Below are positions 36,490-44,757 of a stretch of 51,714 nucleotides of DNA, in pieces (position 1 is the stretch's first letter; every line of letters begins with the position of its first letter). The translations under genes and the position numbers were made by a program. The notes beneath the pieces were generated by a model, which had not been told where the DNA came from, made no database searches, and worked only from the letters and a program-made list of their open reading frames with translations. The DNA lies in NCBI GenBank assembly GCA_019694795.1, contig JAIBBF010000021.1, positions 1-51,714 of the forward strand, read 5' to 3'. Source of the DNA: Flavobacteriales bacterium (GTDB lineage Bacteria > Bacteroidota > Bacteroidia > Flavobacteriales_D > UBA2798).

Positions 36490-36912
36490 TCAATGATTTA
36501 ATATTTCATTTAATTGCATACCTAGCCATTGTGAAGCAACTTCTTCATTTCTGAAAACTTTAGATGGAATGGGTGGTTTAAAAATTTTCAGGTAGAAATT
36601 TGCAGCAATTTGAATGGCGGAATTGTCGACCAATATCGCTTCTGCTACTCTGTGTTCGTTAAGGCGACTACTTTTTGATGCAAATTGACGAGCTTCTTTG
36701 CTGAAGTAAACTCGTTTTCCGCGCAAGTCAACCAGAGATACAACTTTTCTGTCTCCAATCATCGACAGGCAGCCTTCATGTAATTCTTTGTACTCTTCGA
36801 GTGTGACCGGTTTATCTGAATCACGAAAGGTGACAATAAAGACATCTTCCGAAATAAATCGGGCTGAGGCAATTTTGCAATTGAAAATTAATTCCTGCGC
36901 AAAGGGAATCAT
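36490..36912 (-). CDS. STAS-like (DUF7793-type) small cytoplasmic protein
   Basis: A 140-aa soluble protein: DVFIVTFRDSDKPVTLEEYK, KVVSLVDLRGKRVYFSKEAR, AEAILVDNSAIQIAANFYLK and FKPPIPSKVFRNEEVASQWL. This pattern matches a Bacteroidota STAS-like family. Related STAS proteins work in signalling and partner switching; the function here is unknown. Its ATG overlaps the PorP stop as TAATG, so it is translationally coupled to the adhesin–PorP operon. Confidence 0.72.
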   Translation of the reverse strand: MIPFAQELIFNCKIASARFISEDVFIVTFRDSDKPVTLEEYKELHEGCLSMIGDRKVVSLVDLRGKRVYFSKEARQFASKSSRLNEHRVAEAILVDNSAIQIAANFYLKIFKPPIPSKVFRNEEVASQWLGMQLNEILNH

Positions 36913-37949
36913 TACAAGAAACGGCTTGAACGGATTTTAGAACCTGAAGAAGGATATACAAAGCGAAGCGCAATTTCCATTCCGCCTCTTCCAGTACTTG
37001 CCTGTGTTAAATCCGAAACATTAAGATCATAACTGAATCCGACTGCATATCCTCCAAATTGCAATAGGGTGGTTAAAATTACCGCATCTTTATTCCGGTA
37101 AAAACATCCTAATGAAATAGAAGAACCGGTTACAAATCCGGTGAAATGTGCATCCTCCACAAGGCGATACCGGACATTTGTTCCCATTACTAATTCTCTT
37201 GATCCTCCCTGTAAACTATAACTCAATCCCGGAACAATGCTAATGCGTGAATGCGGGATTCCGAACAAAGCATTTCCATATAAAACATATTTACGATACA
37301 AACGTTCTGAACCATCTCCTAAAAATGAATAATCAGGTTTGTGAACGTGGAAAACAGCGAGTCCACCTGTTGCCATAATCTGATTGTTACCGGTCAGATT
37401 TTTTTCGCCTTGTTTATAGGTGTACGCGATTCCTGTTCCTAAATCAAGAAATGATTTGGTGAAATTACCAGATGCAGATTCTCCTGTTGGTAAAAGCGGA
37501 TTATAAGCCGTTCCATCATACTGTGCACCCCATTGCAGATTGGTAGTATTTACGGATCGTTGCGCATAGCCACCCATTACACCCAGACCAAGCGTTTGTC
37601 CGTCTGCAATTTTCAAGTGATAGGCTACATTCAGATTTCCTTGCATCACACCCATTTTTGCATCGCCTGCACGATCTGAATAAAAGAAAATACCTCCGGC
37701 CCAGAATCCGTTTTTATTTTCACCAAAACGCATGTCGTAAGATGCACCGATGGTTTTATAAGGTGAAGCAACGCTTTTCCATTGTTCCTTATAATTTACG
37801 TTAGCACGAATCTCAGATTCATTCCCTGCATTACCGGGATTAAGCTGCATGGGAGCCATGTAGAATTGAGAAAAGTGAATGTCCTGTCCGAATACCACGG
37901 AAGGAATAATGATTGTCAGAATCGCAACTGTTTTTTTCATGATCATCAT
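36912..37949 (-). CDS. PorP/SprF family T9SS outer-membrane protein
   Basis: A 345-aa predicted beta-barrel protein with signal peptide (MKKTVAILTIIIPSVVFGQ) and the family N terminus DIHFSQFYMAPMQLNPGNAG, then NVNYKEQWKSVASPYKTIGA. PorP/SprF proteins help dock T9SS cargo with gliding-type C-terminal domains at the surface. It is coupled to the upstream 1453-aa adhesin by a TAATG overlap. ATG 37949 is chosen by that overlap; 37946 and 37940 are also possible. Confidence 0.9.
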   Translation of the reverse strand: MMIMKKTVAILTIIIPSVVFGQDIHFSQFYMAPMQLNPGNAGNESEIRANVNYKEQWKSVASPYKTIGASYDMRFGENKNGFWAGGIFFYSDRAGDAKMGVMQGNLNVAYHLKIADGQTLGLGVMGGYAQRSVNTTNLQWGAQYDGTAYNPLLPTGESASGNFTKSFLDLGTGIAYTYKQGEKNLTGNNQIMATGGLAVFHVHKPDYSFLGDGSERLYRKYVLYGNALFGIPHSRISIVPGLSYSLQGGSRELVMGTNVRYRLVEDAHFTGFVTGSSISLGCFYRNKDAVILTTLLQFGGYAVGFSYDLNVSDLTQASTGRGGMEIALRFVYPSSGSKIRSSRFL

Positions 37950-40900
37950 TATTTAAAGAGCGTTACATTTCCTTGTTTTTCTATTTTTTCACCATTGGTG
38001 AGTGTAGCAGTGAGGTAGTAAAAGAATACAGCACCGTTCATTGGCTTATCGCGAATGGTTCCATCCCAGGATTCTGCCGGATTGGTGGTTTCAAATACTT
38101 TTTCTCCCCAGCGGTCGAATACAGCGAAGTATAATTCCTGTATACAATTACCATAAACTTTTAACGTATTGTTCGAAGCATCACCATTGGGTGAGAAGGC
38201 TGTTGGAACAAACAATTCGCCGCATGGCATATCTACAATTACTATTACGGTATCACTTCCAAAACATCCATTTGCATCTGTTCCGTTAACGATATAGGTG
38301 GTAGTTGTATTTGGCGAAGCATAAGGATTAGCGCAATTGCTGCAACTTAAACTTGAGGTTGGTGTCCATGTGTAAACAATTCCTCCTGTTGCAGAAAGCT
38401 GCACGCTGTCGCCCTGCAAAATAATTTGATCTGCACCGGCAGAAATATTCGCTGTACCAATGGTAGAAATAGTTCCACTTGCACTTGCCGTACATCCATT
38501 GGCATCTGTTACGGTTACTGTATAATTTCCTGCTGCAAGATTAGTTGCAGTTGTTCCGTTTTGCGATGGAACACTATTCCAGGAATATCCAAAAGGATTT
38601 GTTCCTCCACTCACCGTTGCAGTTGCTGAACCATCATTCGCACCACAGTTGGCACTTGTTGTTGTTACCGTTACTGCAAGTGCAGCAGGTTCAATGATCG
38701 TTACGTTGATGCTGGCGCTACAACCGGATGCATCGGTTACGGTGGCAGTGTAAGTTCCTCCTGCTAATCCACTCGCGGTGTTTCCACTTTGTGCTGGTGT
38801 TGTATTCCATGTAACGGAAGTTGGTGGCGTTCCTCCGCTGGTAGTTACGGTTGCTGTTCCGTCGGCATCACCGTTACAGGTGACATCCGTTTGCGTGCTT
38901 AATGTAATGGTTGGTGCTCCAACGTTACTGATGTTTGCACTGGCAGTTGCAGTACATCCATTCGCATCCGTTGCAGTTACGGTATAAGATCCTGCAGCAA
39001 GTGCTGTGGCAGTGGCTGTATTTTGTGCGGGACTCGTATTCCACGAATACGAAATTGCACCTGTACCTCCAGTTCCATTGGCAGTAGCTGTTCCATCACT
39101 TGCTCCGCAGTTAGCAGGTGTTGTAGTGGTGGTGACACTTACTGCAGTGGCCGGTTGCGTAATAGTGATGGTAGTTGATCCTACACAGTTGTTGTTATCA
39201 GTAACGGTTACCGTATAAGTTCCTGCCGCAAGCGAAGAGAAATTTTGTGATCCTGCTACATTGTTAAATGTGGCAACTGTGTTTCCTCCGAGAGTTAAAA
39301 CATAATCATAAGGCGATGATCCTCCACTAGCTGTTGCTGTAAAACTACCGGTGGACTGACCAAAACATAATACATTCACTTGTGCACTAGTAGTAACGGT
39401 TGGTCCACCCGAAGAGGTAATTGTTGTACTTGCGGTTGCGGTACATCCATTTGCATCGGTTGCTGTAACAATATAATTTCCTGCACCGAGTGATGTTGCT
39501 GTTGCTGTGTTCTGCACCGGTGATGAATTCCATGAATAACCAAATGCACCTGTTCCTCCACTCGCTAATGCAGTTGCAGATCCATTGTTATTTCCGCAGG
39601 TTGCAGGAGTGGTAGAACTCACCGTCACCGAAGGTGCAGAAGCGGGTTGTGTAATGGTTACCGTAGTTGTTCCCGTACAGTTATTGTTATCGGTTACGGT
39701 TACCGTATAAGTTCCGGCTGCCAATGAAGAAAAGGCTTGTGATCCTGCTACATTGTTAAAGGTTGAAATGGTATTTCCACCCAATGTTAAAACATAATCG
39801 TAAGGAGAAGCTCCTCCTGATGAACTGGCAGAAAAACTTCCGGTGGATTGTCCGAAACAATTCACGTTTACTTGCGATGAAGTGCTAATGGTTATTGTTG
39901 GACATGCAGTACATGCCGGAATGGTTGCAAGATTAAAATACGTAATGGTTGTTCCATTGGCGTCCACCACCTGAATACTATCTATACCTGCACCGGGGGT
40001 GACATTGGTTCCGGTGTTAAAATTAATCCAGGTTAAAGCAGGCGGACCAGCAACTTGACCAAAGTTTCCACCGCAAAGTCCTAATCCCGCAACGCAAGTT
40101 GAAACCATTGTTCCATTTTGCCAGGTATAAGGACCTGTTCCTCCCGACACGGTATAACTTCCGTTTGTTTCATGACATAAACTTAATGGTGCGCAAGAGG
40201 AAACAACAATCGATTGTGTTGATGATCCACATGGTAATGTATACGTCACTGTATAAGTACCCGGACTTGCACTTGCCGGAGTAAATACACCAGTACTGGA
40301 ATTAAATGCAACTGTTGCAGGAGATACGCTCCAGGTTCCACCTGCTGTTCCCGGTGTTAAAGTAATAGGTGAATCGGATGTACAAAGATTTCCGGGAGGA
40401 CAAATTGTTGGATCGCAACATGTGGTAGCAATTTGCGCACATGCAGAAGCAGCGAATGATTGAACGGATCCTGTTCTTGAACTGCTTCCTGAATTTCCGG
40501 TAGAACCTGCAGCAATTAAATCGCCGGTGGATGTAATAGCAACATCATATACATTAAATGTAGTAGCGAAGAATTGCAATTGATTTAAATTCTGATCGAA
40601 TTTGTAAACGCCGGTTTTTGATCCTACATAAATATTTCCGCAGTTGTCGATAACAATCCCGCTGTTTTGCGTTTGGTTTTGTCCGAGTGTTGCCGTAAAT
40701 CCTCCTCCGGGAATGGTGGCAGATGCAATGATTGCGGCGGTGTTAAAATCACGTTTATCTAAACGTGTTCCTCTGTTTACAAATACAAAATTATTGTAAT
40801 AGGCAATCGCTTCAATTCCTGTATTATCATATCTCCAGTTTTCACATTTATAGGAGAAATTATATCCGCCGTTTTCAACGTGAAATGGACCGCTTTGTCC

Positions 40901-42310
40901 TGGACAGTTACTTAAATCCTGCGCAACGTATCCGATGGAGTCGTGCGTAAGGAAATAATATTTTTCATTTGTAGTTGCAGTAATGGAACGAACCTCTTGT
41001 GTGTTTGGTGGAATCCCTGCAATGGTGGAACCTGTTACCTGAACACTGGCAGTTACATTTCCGGTATTCATATTGATATCATAGATATAGGGAAGGGGAG
41101 GTAAAACTCCACCTGTTCCGCCAATTACTAATTTGGTTTGATCGCAATTGAATGCAATATTCCAAAATTCGGTACTGGAAAATAATCCACCTGGATTCGG
41201 GTTATTCCACACGACTGTTCCTGATGTATTTACTTTTACAATGGCTGCGCTTGATCCATTAGTTACATATGAATTCCCTGCATCATCCACGGCGAATGTC
41301 CCCAACCATGAAGTCGTATCGTATGGTGTATTATACACCCATTGTTGCACACCGGCTGAATTGTACTTAATTAATTGCAATGGCATTACTCCTCCAATGA
41401 TGTATGCATTTCCTGCAGCATCCGATTCACATTCCCAGATACAATCCCAGTTGGTATTGAAGGCAGGGGATTGAGTCCATGGATCGATTACAATTGTTTT
41501 TGTTGCATCGTAATTTTCGAGTGAAAAGGAAATGGTATTGTTATCGACTTTATAAACCGATTTTATTTTCTGGCTTTCGTTGTTTTGGTAGAAAGTAACC
41601 GGAGCATGGTCGATGATATCTCCGAATGAAGTAGAAGTCCGGATTGTTCCGTCTTCCATTAATTGAATGTTTTTAGAATAATGCAGTTTTACATCTTCAA
41701 CCTTGGCACCCGGGTGAAGAATGACTGAATATTTTACACCGCTTTCAGGGTGAAATTCATACACCACATCAATATTCTTATAGAGATTTTTGTAGGTGAT
41801 TTTTTTATAAGAAGGGATATTGTTTGCGTCCGTCAATTTCCCCTTTGCATCGTAGAAACTATAGGTATGCGTAAAATTATTTTTTTCTGAAGAAACAATT
41901 TCAGCATTTGGATTAGCATTGATCCAGTTACAGTAAACTATCTCGGTATTAAAATCTAAACGGTTTCCTTCTTTTTCAAAAACCTGCCAGTCCTTTAACG
42001 AATTAAATCCTTGTTCTTTTCTGGCATTTCTCGCAGCTTTTTCTTCATCCGATTTTTTTCGTTTGGCTTGCGATTCCAAAACAATGGCCATACCACTGGG
42101 TGTGAAAAAATAATTTTCATAGTGACCATCATGTCCGAATACCACATGATTATTAAATCCATTTTGGGCCGGAAGGATAAACTGACCTTTATTTTCAATA
42201 AATGCTTTCGACTCGAATGGATTATGCTTCCATTTTTCAGATTGTGATTTCGCGAATAGTGGCGCAATCAGAAGAGAAAATACAGAAAACAATTTCAAAG
42301 AGAATTTCAT
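37949..42310 (-). CDS. Giant gliding-type T9SS adhesin with SprB repeats (1453 aa)
   Basis: Signal peptide (1-22). An N-terminal DUF7948-like domain (~36-275: AFIENKGQF, NIDVVYEFHPESGVKYSVIL) comes first. A beta-propeller-like section (~285-620) is followed by an Ig-like/PKD region (~640-800). Six SprB-type repeats in three long-short pairs (~805-1284: NCFGQSTGSF…GTYTVTVTDNNNC and CG..DG.A.A…ATDANGC) follow. An Ig-like domain precedes the gliding-motility C-terminal sorting domain (~1365-1453: FVPTAFSPNGD … FDRWGEKVFE). By family it is exported by T9SS and retained on the surface with PorP. A TTGAGGGG-type promoter lies upstream. Confidence 0.92.
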   Translation of the reverse strand: MKFSLKLFSVFSLLIAPLFAKSQSEKWKHNPFESKAFIENKGQFILPAQNGFNNHVVFGHDGHYENYFFTPSGMAIVLESQAKRKKSDEEKAARNARKEQGFNSLKDWQVFEKEGNRLDFNTEIVYCNWINANPNAEIVSSEKNNFTHTYSFYDAKGKLTDANNIPSYKKITYKNLYKNIDVVYEFHPESGVKYSVILHPGAKVEDVKLHYSKNIQLMEDGTIRTSTSFGDIIDHAPVTFYQNNESQKIKSVYKVDNNTISFSLENYDATKTIVIDPWTQSPAFNTNWDCIWECESDAAGNAYIIGGVMPLQLIKYNSAGVQQWVYNTPYDTTSWLGTFAVDDAGNSYVTNGSSAAIVKVNTSGTVVWNNPNPGGLFSSTEFWNIAFNCDQTKLVIGGTGGVLPPLPYIYDINMNTGNVTASVQVTGSTIAGIPPNTQEVRSITATTNEKYYFLTHDSIGYVAQDLSNCPGQSGPFHVENGGYNFSYKCENWRYDNTGIEAIAYYNNFVFVNRGTRLDKRDFNTAAIIASATIPGGGFTATLGQNQTQNSGIVIDNCGNIYVGSKTGVYKFDQNLNQLQFFATTFNVYDVAITSTGDLIAAGSTGNSGSSSRTGSVQSFAASACAQIATTCCDPTICPPGNLCTSDSPITLTPGTAGGTWSVSPATVAFNSSTGVFTPASASPGTYTVTYTLPCGSSTQSIVVSSCAPLSLCHETNGSYTVSGGTGPYTWQNGTMVSTCVAGLGLCGGNFGQVAGPPALTWINFNTGTNVTPGAGIDSIQVVDANGTTITYFNLATIPACTACPTITISTSSQVNVNCFGQSTGSFSASSSGGASPYDYVLTLGGNTISTFNNVAGSQAFSSLAAGTYTVTVTDNNNCTGTTTVTITQPASAPSVTVSSTTPATCGNNNGSATALASGGTGAFGYSWNSSPVQNTATATSLGAGNYIVTATDANGCTATASTTITSSGGPTVTTSAQVNVLCFGQSTGSFTATASGGSSPYDYVLTLGGNTVATFNNVAGSQNFSSLAAGTYTVTVTDNNNCVGSTTITITQPATAVSVTTTTTPANCGASDGTATANGTGGTGAISYSWNTSPAQNTATATALAAGSYTVTATDANGCTATASANISNVGAPTITLSTQTDVTCNGDADGTATVTTSGGTPPTSVTWNTTPAQSGNTASGLAGGTYTATVTDASGCSASINVTIIEPAALAVTVTTTSANCGANDGSATATVSGGTNPFGYSWNSVPSQNGTTATNLAAGNYTVTVTDANGCTASASGTISTIGTANISAGADQIILQGDSVQLSATGGIVYTWTPTSSLSCSNCANPYASPNTTTTYIVNGTDANGCFGSDTVIVIVDMPCGELFVPTAFSPNGDASNNTLKVYGNCIQELYFAVFDRWGEKVFETTNPAESWDGTIRDKPMNGAVFFYYLTATLTNGEKIEKQGNVTLFK
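38459..39898 (-). repeat. SprB-type tandem repeats in the 1453-aa adhesin
   Basis: Three long-short repeat pairs with a period of about 163 residues (~490 bases). The first two pairs are closely alike also at the DNA level (compare 39158-39368 with 39650-39860). Confidence 0.8.
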
Positions 42311-42337
42311 AGTACTTGGGTTTAGAAATCTTCGTTA

Positions 42338-42384
42338 CAAAATTACCCAGCAGGAATTTTCTGTTATGGGGGCTGCCCCCTCAA
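42338..42384 (-). promoter_or_regulatory. Promoter with TTGAGGGGGC motif for the 1453-aa adhesin operon
   Basis: Minus strand: TTGAGGGGGCAGCCCCC at 42384-42368; 39 bases from its start is TAATTTTG (42345-42338), a perfect TAnnTTTG; the ATG is 27 bases beyond. No TTTG -33 element is present; the inverted G/C motif sits just upstream of where it would be, as an activator site would. Confidence 0.7.
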
Positions 42385-42425
42385 AGGCTATTTTGTTTTA
42401 TTCTATACAGAAAATGGTGAGATGG

Positions 42426-42492
42426 AAAAAAAATCCCGTCGATAATGATGAAAACCTACTTGCCAAAATTTTCAGAAAGGAATCGACGGGAT
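42426..42492 (-). terminator. Terminator of the candidate small RNA
   Basis: Perfect 11-base inverted repeat followed on the minus strand by eight T. The 38-base loop is long for a standard terminator but is internally AT-rich. It stands 41 bases before the motif of the adhesin promoter. Confidence 0.6.
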
Positions 42493-42504
42493 CCTGAATT
42501 ATTT

Positions 42505-42543
42505 TCAGGGACGGATGACCGGTTCTATGATGATTCGGATCAT
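42505..42543 (-). CDS. Possible 12-codon leader peptide
   Basis: Reads MIRIIIEPVIRP, ATG at 42543 and TGA at 42507-42505. Its distance from the -7 box (22 bases) equals that of the two adhesin start codons (27 and 19), and its stop codon overlaps the first hairpin arm, as in attenuator leader peptides. It could be chance. Confidence 0.3.
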   Translation of the reverse strand: MIRIIIEPVIRP

Positions 42544-42564
42544 GGTCTTTTTTTGCTTGCTGAA

Positions 42565-42612
42565 CAAATGTAGTAGGTCAACTAAATCGAATTTGGTGGG
42601 CTACCCCCTCAA
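42565..42612 (-). promoter_or_regulatory. Promoter with TTGAGGGGGT motif for the candidate small RNA
   Basis: Minus strand: TTGAGGGGGTAGCCCACC at 42612-42595, and TACATTTG at 42572-42565, 40 bases apart start to start. Same layout as the two adhesin promoters. Confidence 0.65.
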
Positions 42613-42708
42613 TGTTTATCTCGCTGTTTTTCAGAATAAAGTGTATTGGGAAAAGGACTAAACCAATTAGATTTGTTTAAAAAATAACCTGATTTAAATG
42701 TTGAGGTT

Positions 42709-42794
42709 AAAAAAAGAATGCTGCAAGGCGGAAAACTACGTCGGAAAAAAGAACGAAAATGAGGGTGACGTTGTTGGAAAGGTGCCTTGCAGCA
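42709..42794 (-). terminator. Long-loop terminator-like inverted repeat after the OmpA-like gene
   Basis: Perfect 11-base inverted repeat TGCTGCAAGGC / GCCTTGCAGCA with 54 bases between, five bases after the OmpA-like stop. On the minus strand the second arm is followed by TTCTTTTTTT. The long loop is unusual; it may be a terminator with an internal structure or a small inserted element. Confidence 0.5.
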
Positions 42795-42799
42795 AAAAA

Positions 42800-44740
42800 T
42801 TATAGGAATTTAACTTCTACGCGACGATTAATGGCGTGTTGTTCTTCCGGACAATCGTCCTTTTTACGACAATTGTTTAATAGTTTCTTTTCACCATAAC
42901 CAACCGGAACTAATCTGTTCGGAGAAATTCCTTTTGATACCAGGTAGTCGAAACACGATTGCGCTCTTTTTTTGGAAAGCGTAAGGTTATATGCGTCATT
43001 TCCCACTGCGTCGGTATGAGCGCTTAATTCGATACGCGCTTCCGGATTTTCTTGCAGGAATTTTACAATGTTATCGAGAATGGGAAAGGAAGAAGGTTGG
43101 ATACTTGCTTTGTCGAAATCGAAATAGATATTATCAATACGGACCACATTATCTTTTTTAACAATGGGTTTCATGTAAACCGGACTCAATTTCTTTTTTT
43201 CTTCGTTGCGTTGTAGTTCTCCAACCGACTGAATATCGGATACGGTGCGATTCTCCGTTTCATATCCGTCTAGCGTATAACGCACACGGTATTTTTTTTC
43301 AGGATCGATTAAAAATTCCCATTTACCATCTTTACCTGTAATTACGGAATTAACCACCGATTCACTTCCATCTGCTGCTACCAGAAGTAATTCTACTTTT
43401 ACTCCGGTTACAGGTTTATCGGTAATCTTATCCATAACTACACCCCGAAGTGTATCCGGAACAAATCGCTTTTTAAAATAATAAATATGATCGTAGCCGG
43501 TTTCACCATCGCGATTGGAACTGAAATATCCGTCCTTCGCACCGGGGTGAATGGAAAATGCAAAATCATCTTTCGAAGAATTAAATGGTTTACCCATGTT
43601 ATTTGCATTTGAGGGCATACCATTTTTTAATTCTGCTACATATATATCACTTCCTCCAAATCCGGGTAAACCACGGGAGGAGAAATACAATTTTCCATCA
43701 CAAACAATCGGATAAAATTCATCACGATCCGTGTTCACGCTTGTCCCCAGATTTTTGGGTTGCGACCAATTTCCATCATTTGTTTTTGTAGATGAATACA
43801 AATCGAAACCTCCAAATCCTCCGGGCATATCCGATGCAAAATACAAGGTATTTCCATCTGAAGATAAACTGGGGAATGCACATGAATATTCATTCGAATT
43901 CAGCGATAATTCTTTTACATTAACCCAACTACCGTTTACGTTTTCTGCTTCATACATGTGCAACACATTTAATCCGCTGGTACTGATTCCGGATTTCCCT
44001 GCTTTTTTGGTGTTGTATTTTACAGTTTCAGTTGCATTGGAGGTAAAGAATAATTTTTTTCCGTCACTGCTTAAAAATGGAGTCCCTTCATAAAAAGAGC
44101 GATTCGTTTCGCCGGGTAAAACAAGCGGTGCGCCAAAATTGATGGAATCTGCAGCTTGAGCATAGGCTAAATCATAATAGGTAGTCTTTACCTGAAAATC
44201 CTGATTTTGCGGAAGTGCATAAATTAATCCGTTGTTGTAAAGACAATGCCCCATGCTTCGTCCACCCGTTTCAATATTTGTTTTGTAAGTGATGTAATCC
44301 TTTTTTAATGAACTGTTATCTTTTGGCCATTTGCACAGCGCAGCATATTTATTGCTGAGTTCGGGTCGACCCGATTTTTCGCAATAGGCTTTAAATATTT
44401 CTGCAGCTTTATCGTATTGCTCCAGATTCATTAATATTTCCGCATACTCAAACATGTTTTCTGCTGAGTTCTCATTTTTAAACTCCATCAGTTTTCCATA
44501 CCATTCGGCCGCGTTTTTATAGTCGAACAATCGCTTATACGTTTTAGCAATTTGCTGGGTCATGTAAAACTTTTTTACCACCACATTTTCCTGCAGCGCC
44601 ATTTTGTACGATGCAATGGCTTCGAGGTACATTCTGCGCTTATAAAAATCGTCGCCTTCTTCCAGGTGTTTTCGTTGGGCAGAAGCAAAAAGTGTTATGC
44701 TGCTCAAAGCAATGAGCAATACAATCCGAAGTGATTTCAT
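42800..44740 (-). CDS. OmpA-family envelope protein with TPR, propeller and CarboxypepD_reg domains (PorE-like)
   Basis: A 646-aa protein with signal peptide (1-22). TPR-like repeats follow (~23-170: MYLEAIASYKMALQ, AAEWYGKLMEF, YDKAAEIFKAYCEKSG). Next is a PD40/WD-like propeller (~190-425: FTSNATE, LYFASDMPGGFGGFDLYSS, LYFSSRGLPGFGGSDIYVAE). A carboxypeptidase regulatory-like domain (~430-510) precedes the OmpA C-terminal peptidoglycan-binding domain (~540-646: FDFDKASIQP, ELSAHTDAVGN, NRRVEVKFL). This order is that of PorE, the T9SS component linking the machine to peptidoglycan. Third gene of the 1505-aa adhesin operon. Confidence 0.9.
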   Translation of the reverse strand: MKSLRIVLLIALSSITLFASAQRKHLEEGDDFYKRRMYLEAIASYKMALQENVVVKKFYMTQQIAKTYKRLFDYKNAAEWYGKLMEFKNENSAENMFEYAEILMNLEQYDKAAEIFKAYCEKSGRPELSNKYAALCKWPKDNSSLKKDYITYKTNIETGGRSMGHCLYNNGLIYALPQNQDFQVKTTYYDLAYAQAADSINFGAPLVLPGETNRSFYEGTPFLSSDGKKLFFTSNATETVKYNTKKAGKSGISTSGLNVLHMYEAENVNGSWVNVKELSLNSNEYSCAFPSLSSDGNTLYFASDMPGGFGGFDLYSSTKTNDGNWSQPKNLGTSVNTDRDEFYPIVCDGKLYFSSRGLPGFGGSDIYVAELKNGMPSNANNMGKPFNSSKDDFAFSIHPGAKDGYFSSNRDGETGYDHIYYFKKRFVPDTLRGVVMDKITDKPVTGVKVELLLVAADGSESVVNSVITGKDGKWEFLIDPEKKYRVRYTLDGYETENRTVSDIQSVGELQRNEEKKKLSPVYMKPIVKKDNVVRIDNIYFDFDKASIQPSSFPILDNIVKFLQENPEARIELSAHTDAVGNDAYNLTLSKKRAQSCFDYLVSKGISPNRLVPVGYGEKKLLNNCRKKDDCPEEQHAINRRVEVKFL

Positions 44741-44757
44741 AATGTAAATTCTTTCGT

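Larger units (their letters stand above)
42426..42558 (-). ncRNA. Candidate small RNA or attenuated leader under the TTGAGGGG-type promoter
   Basis: Predicted start ~7 bases after TACATTTG (42572-42565), i.e. near 42558. The ~130-base RNA contains hairpin CCTGAA / TTCAGG (42509-42493), then stem ATCCCGTCGAT / ATCGACGGGAT (42492-42482 with 42443-42433, loop 38 nt) followed by eight U (42433-42426). No gene lies within except a possible 12-codon ORF. It may be a free small RNA or a leader whose readthrough reaches the adhesin gene. Confidence 0.55.
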
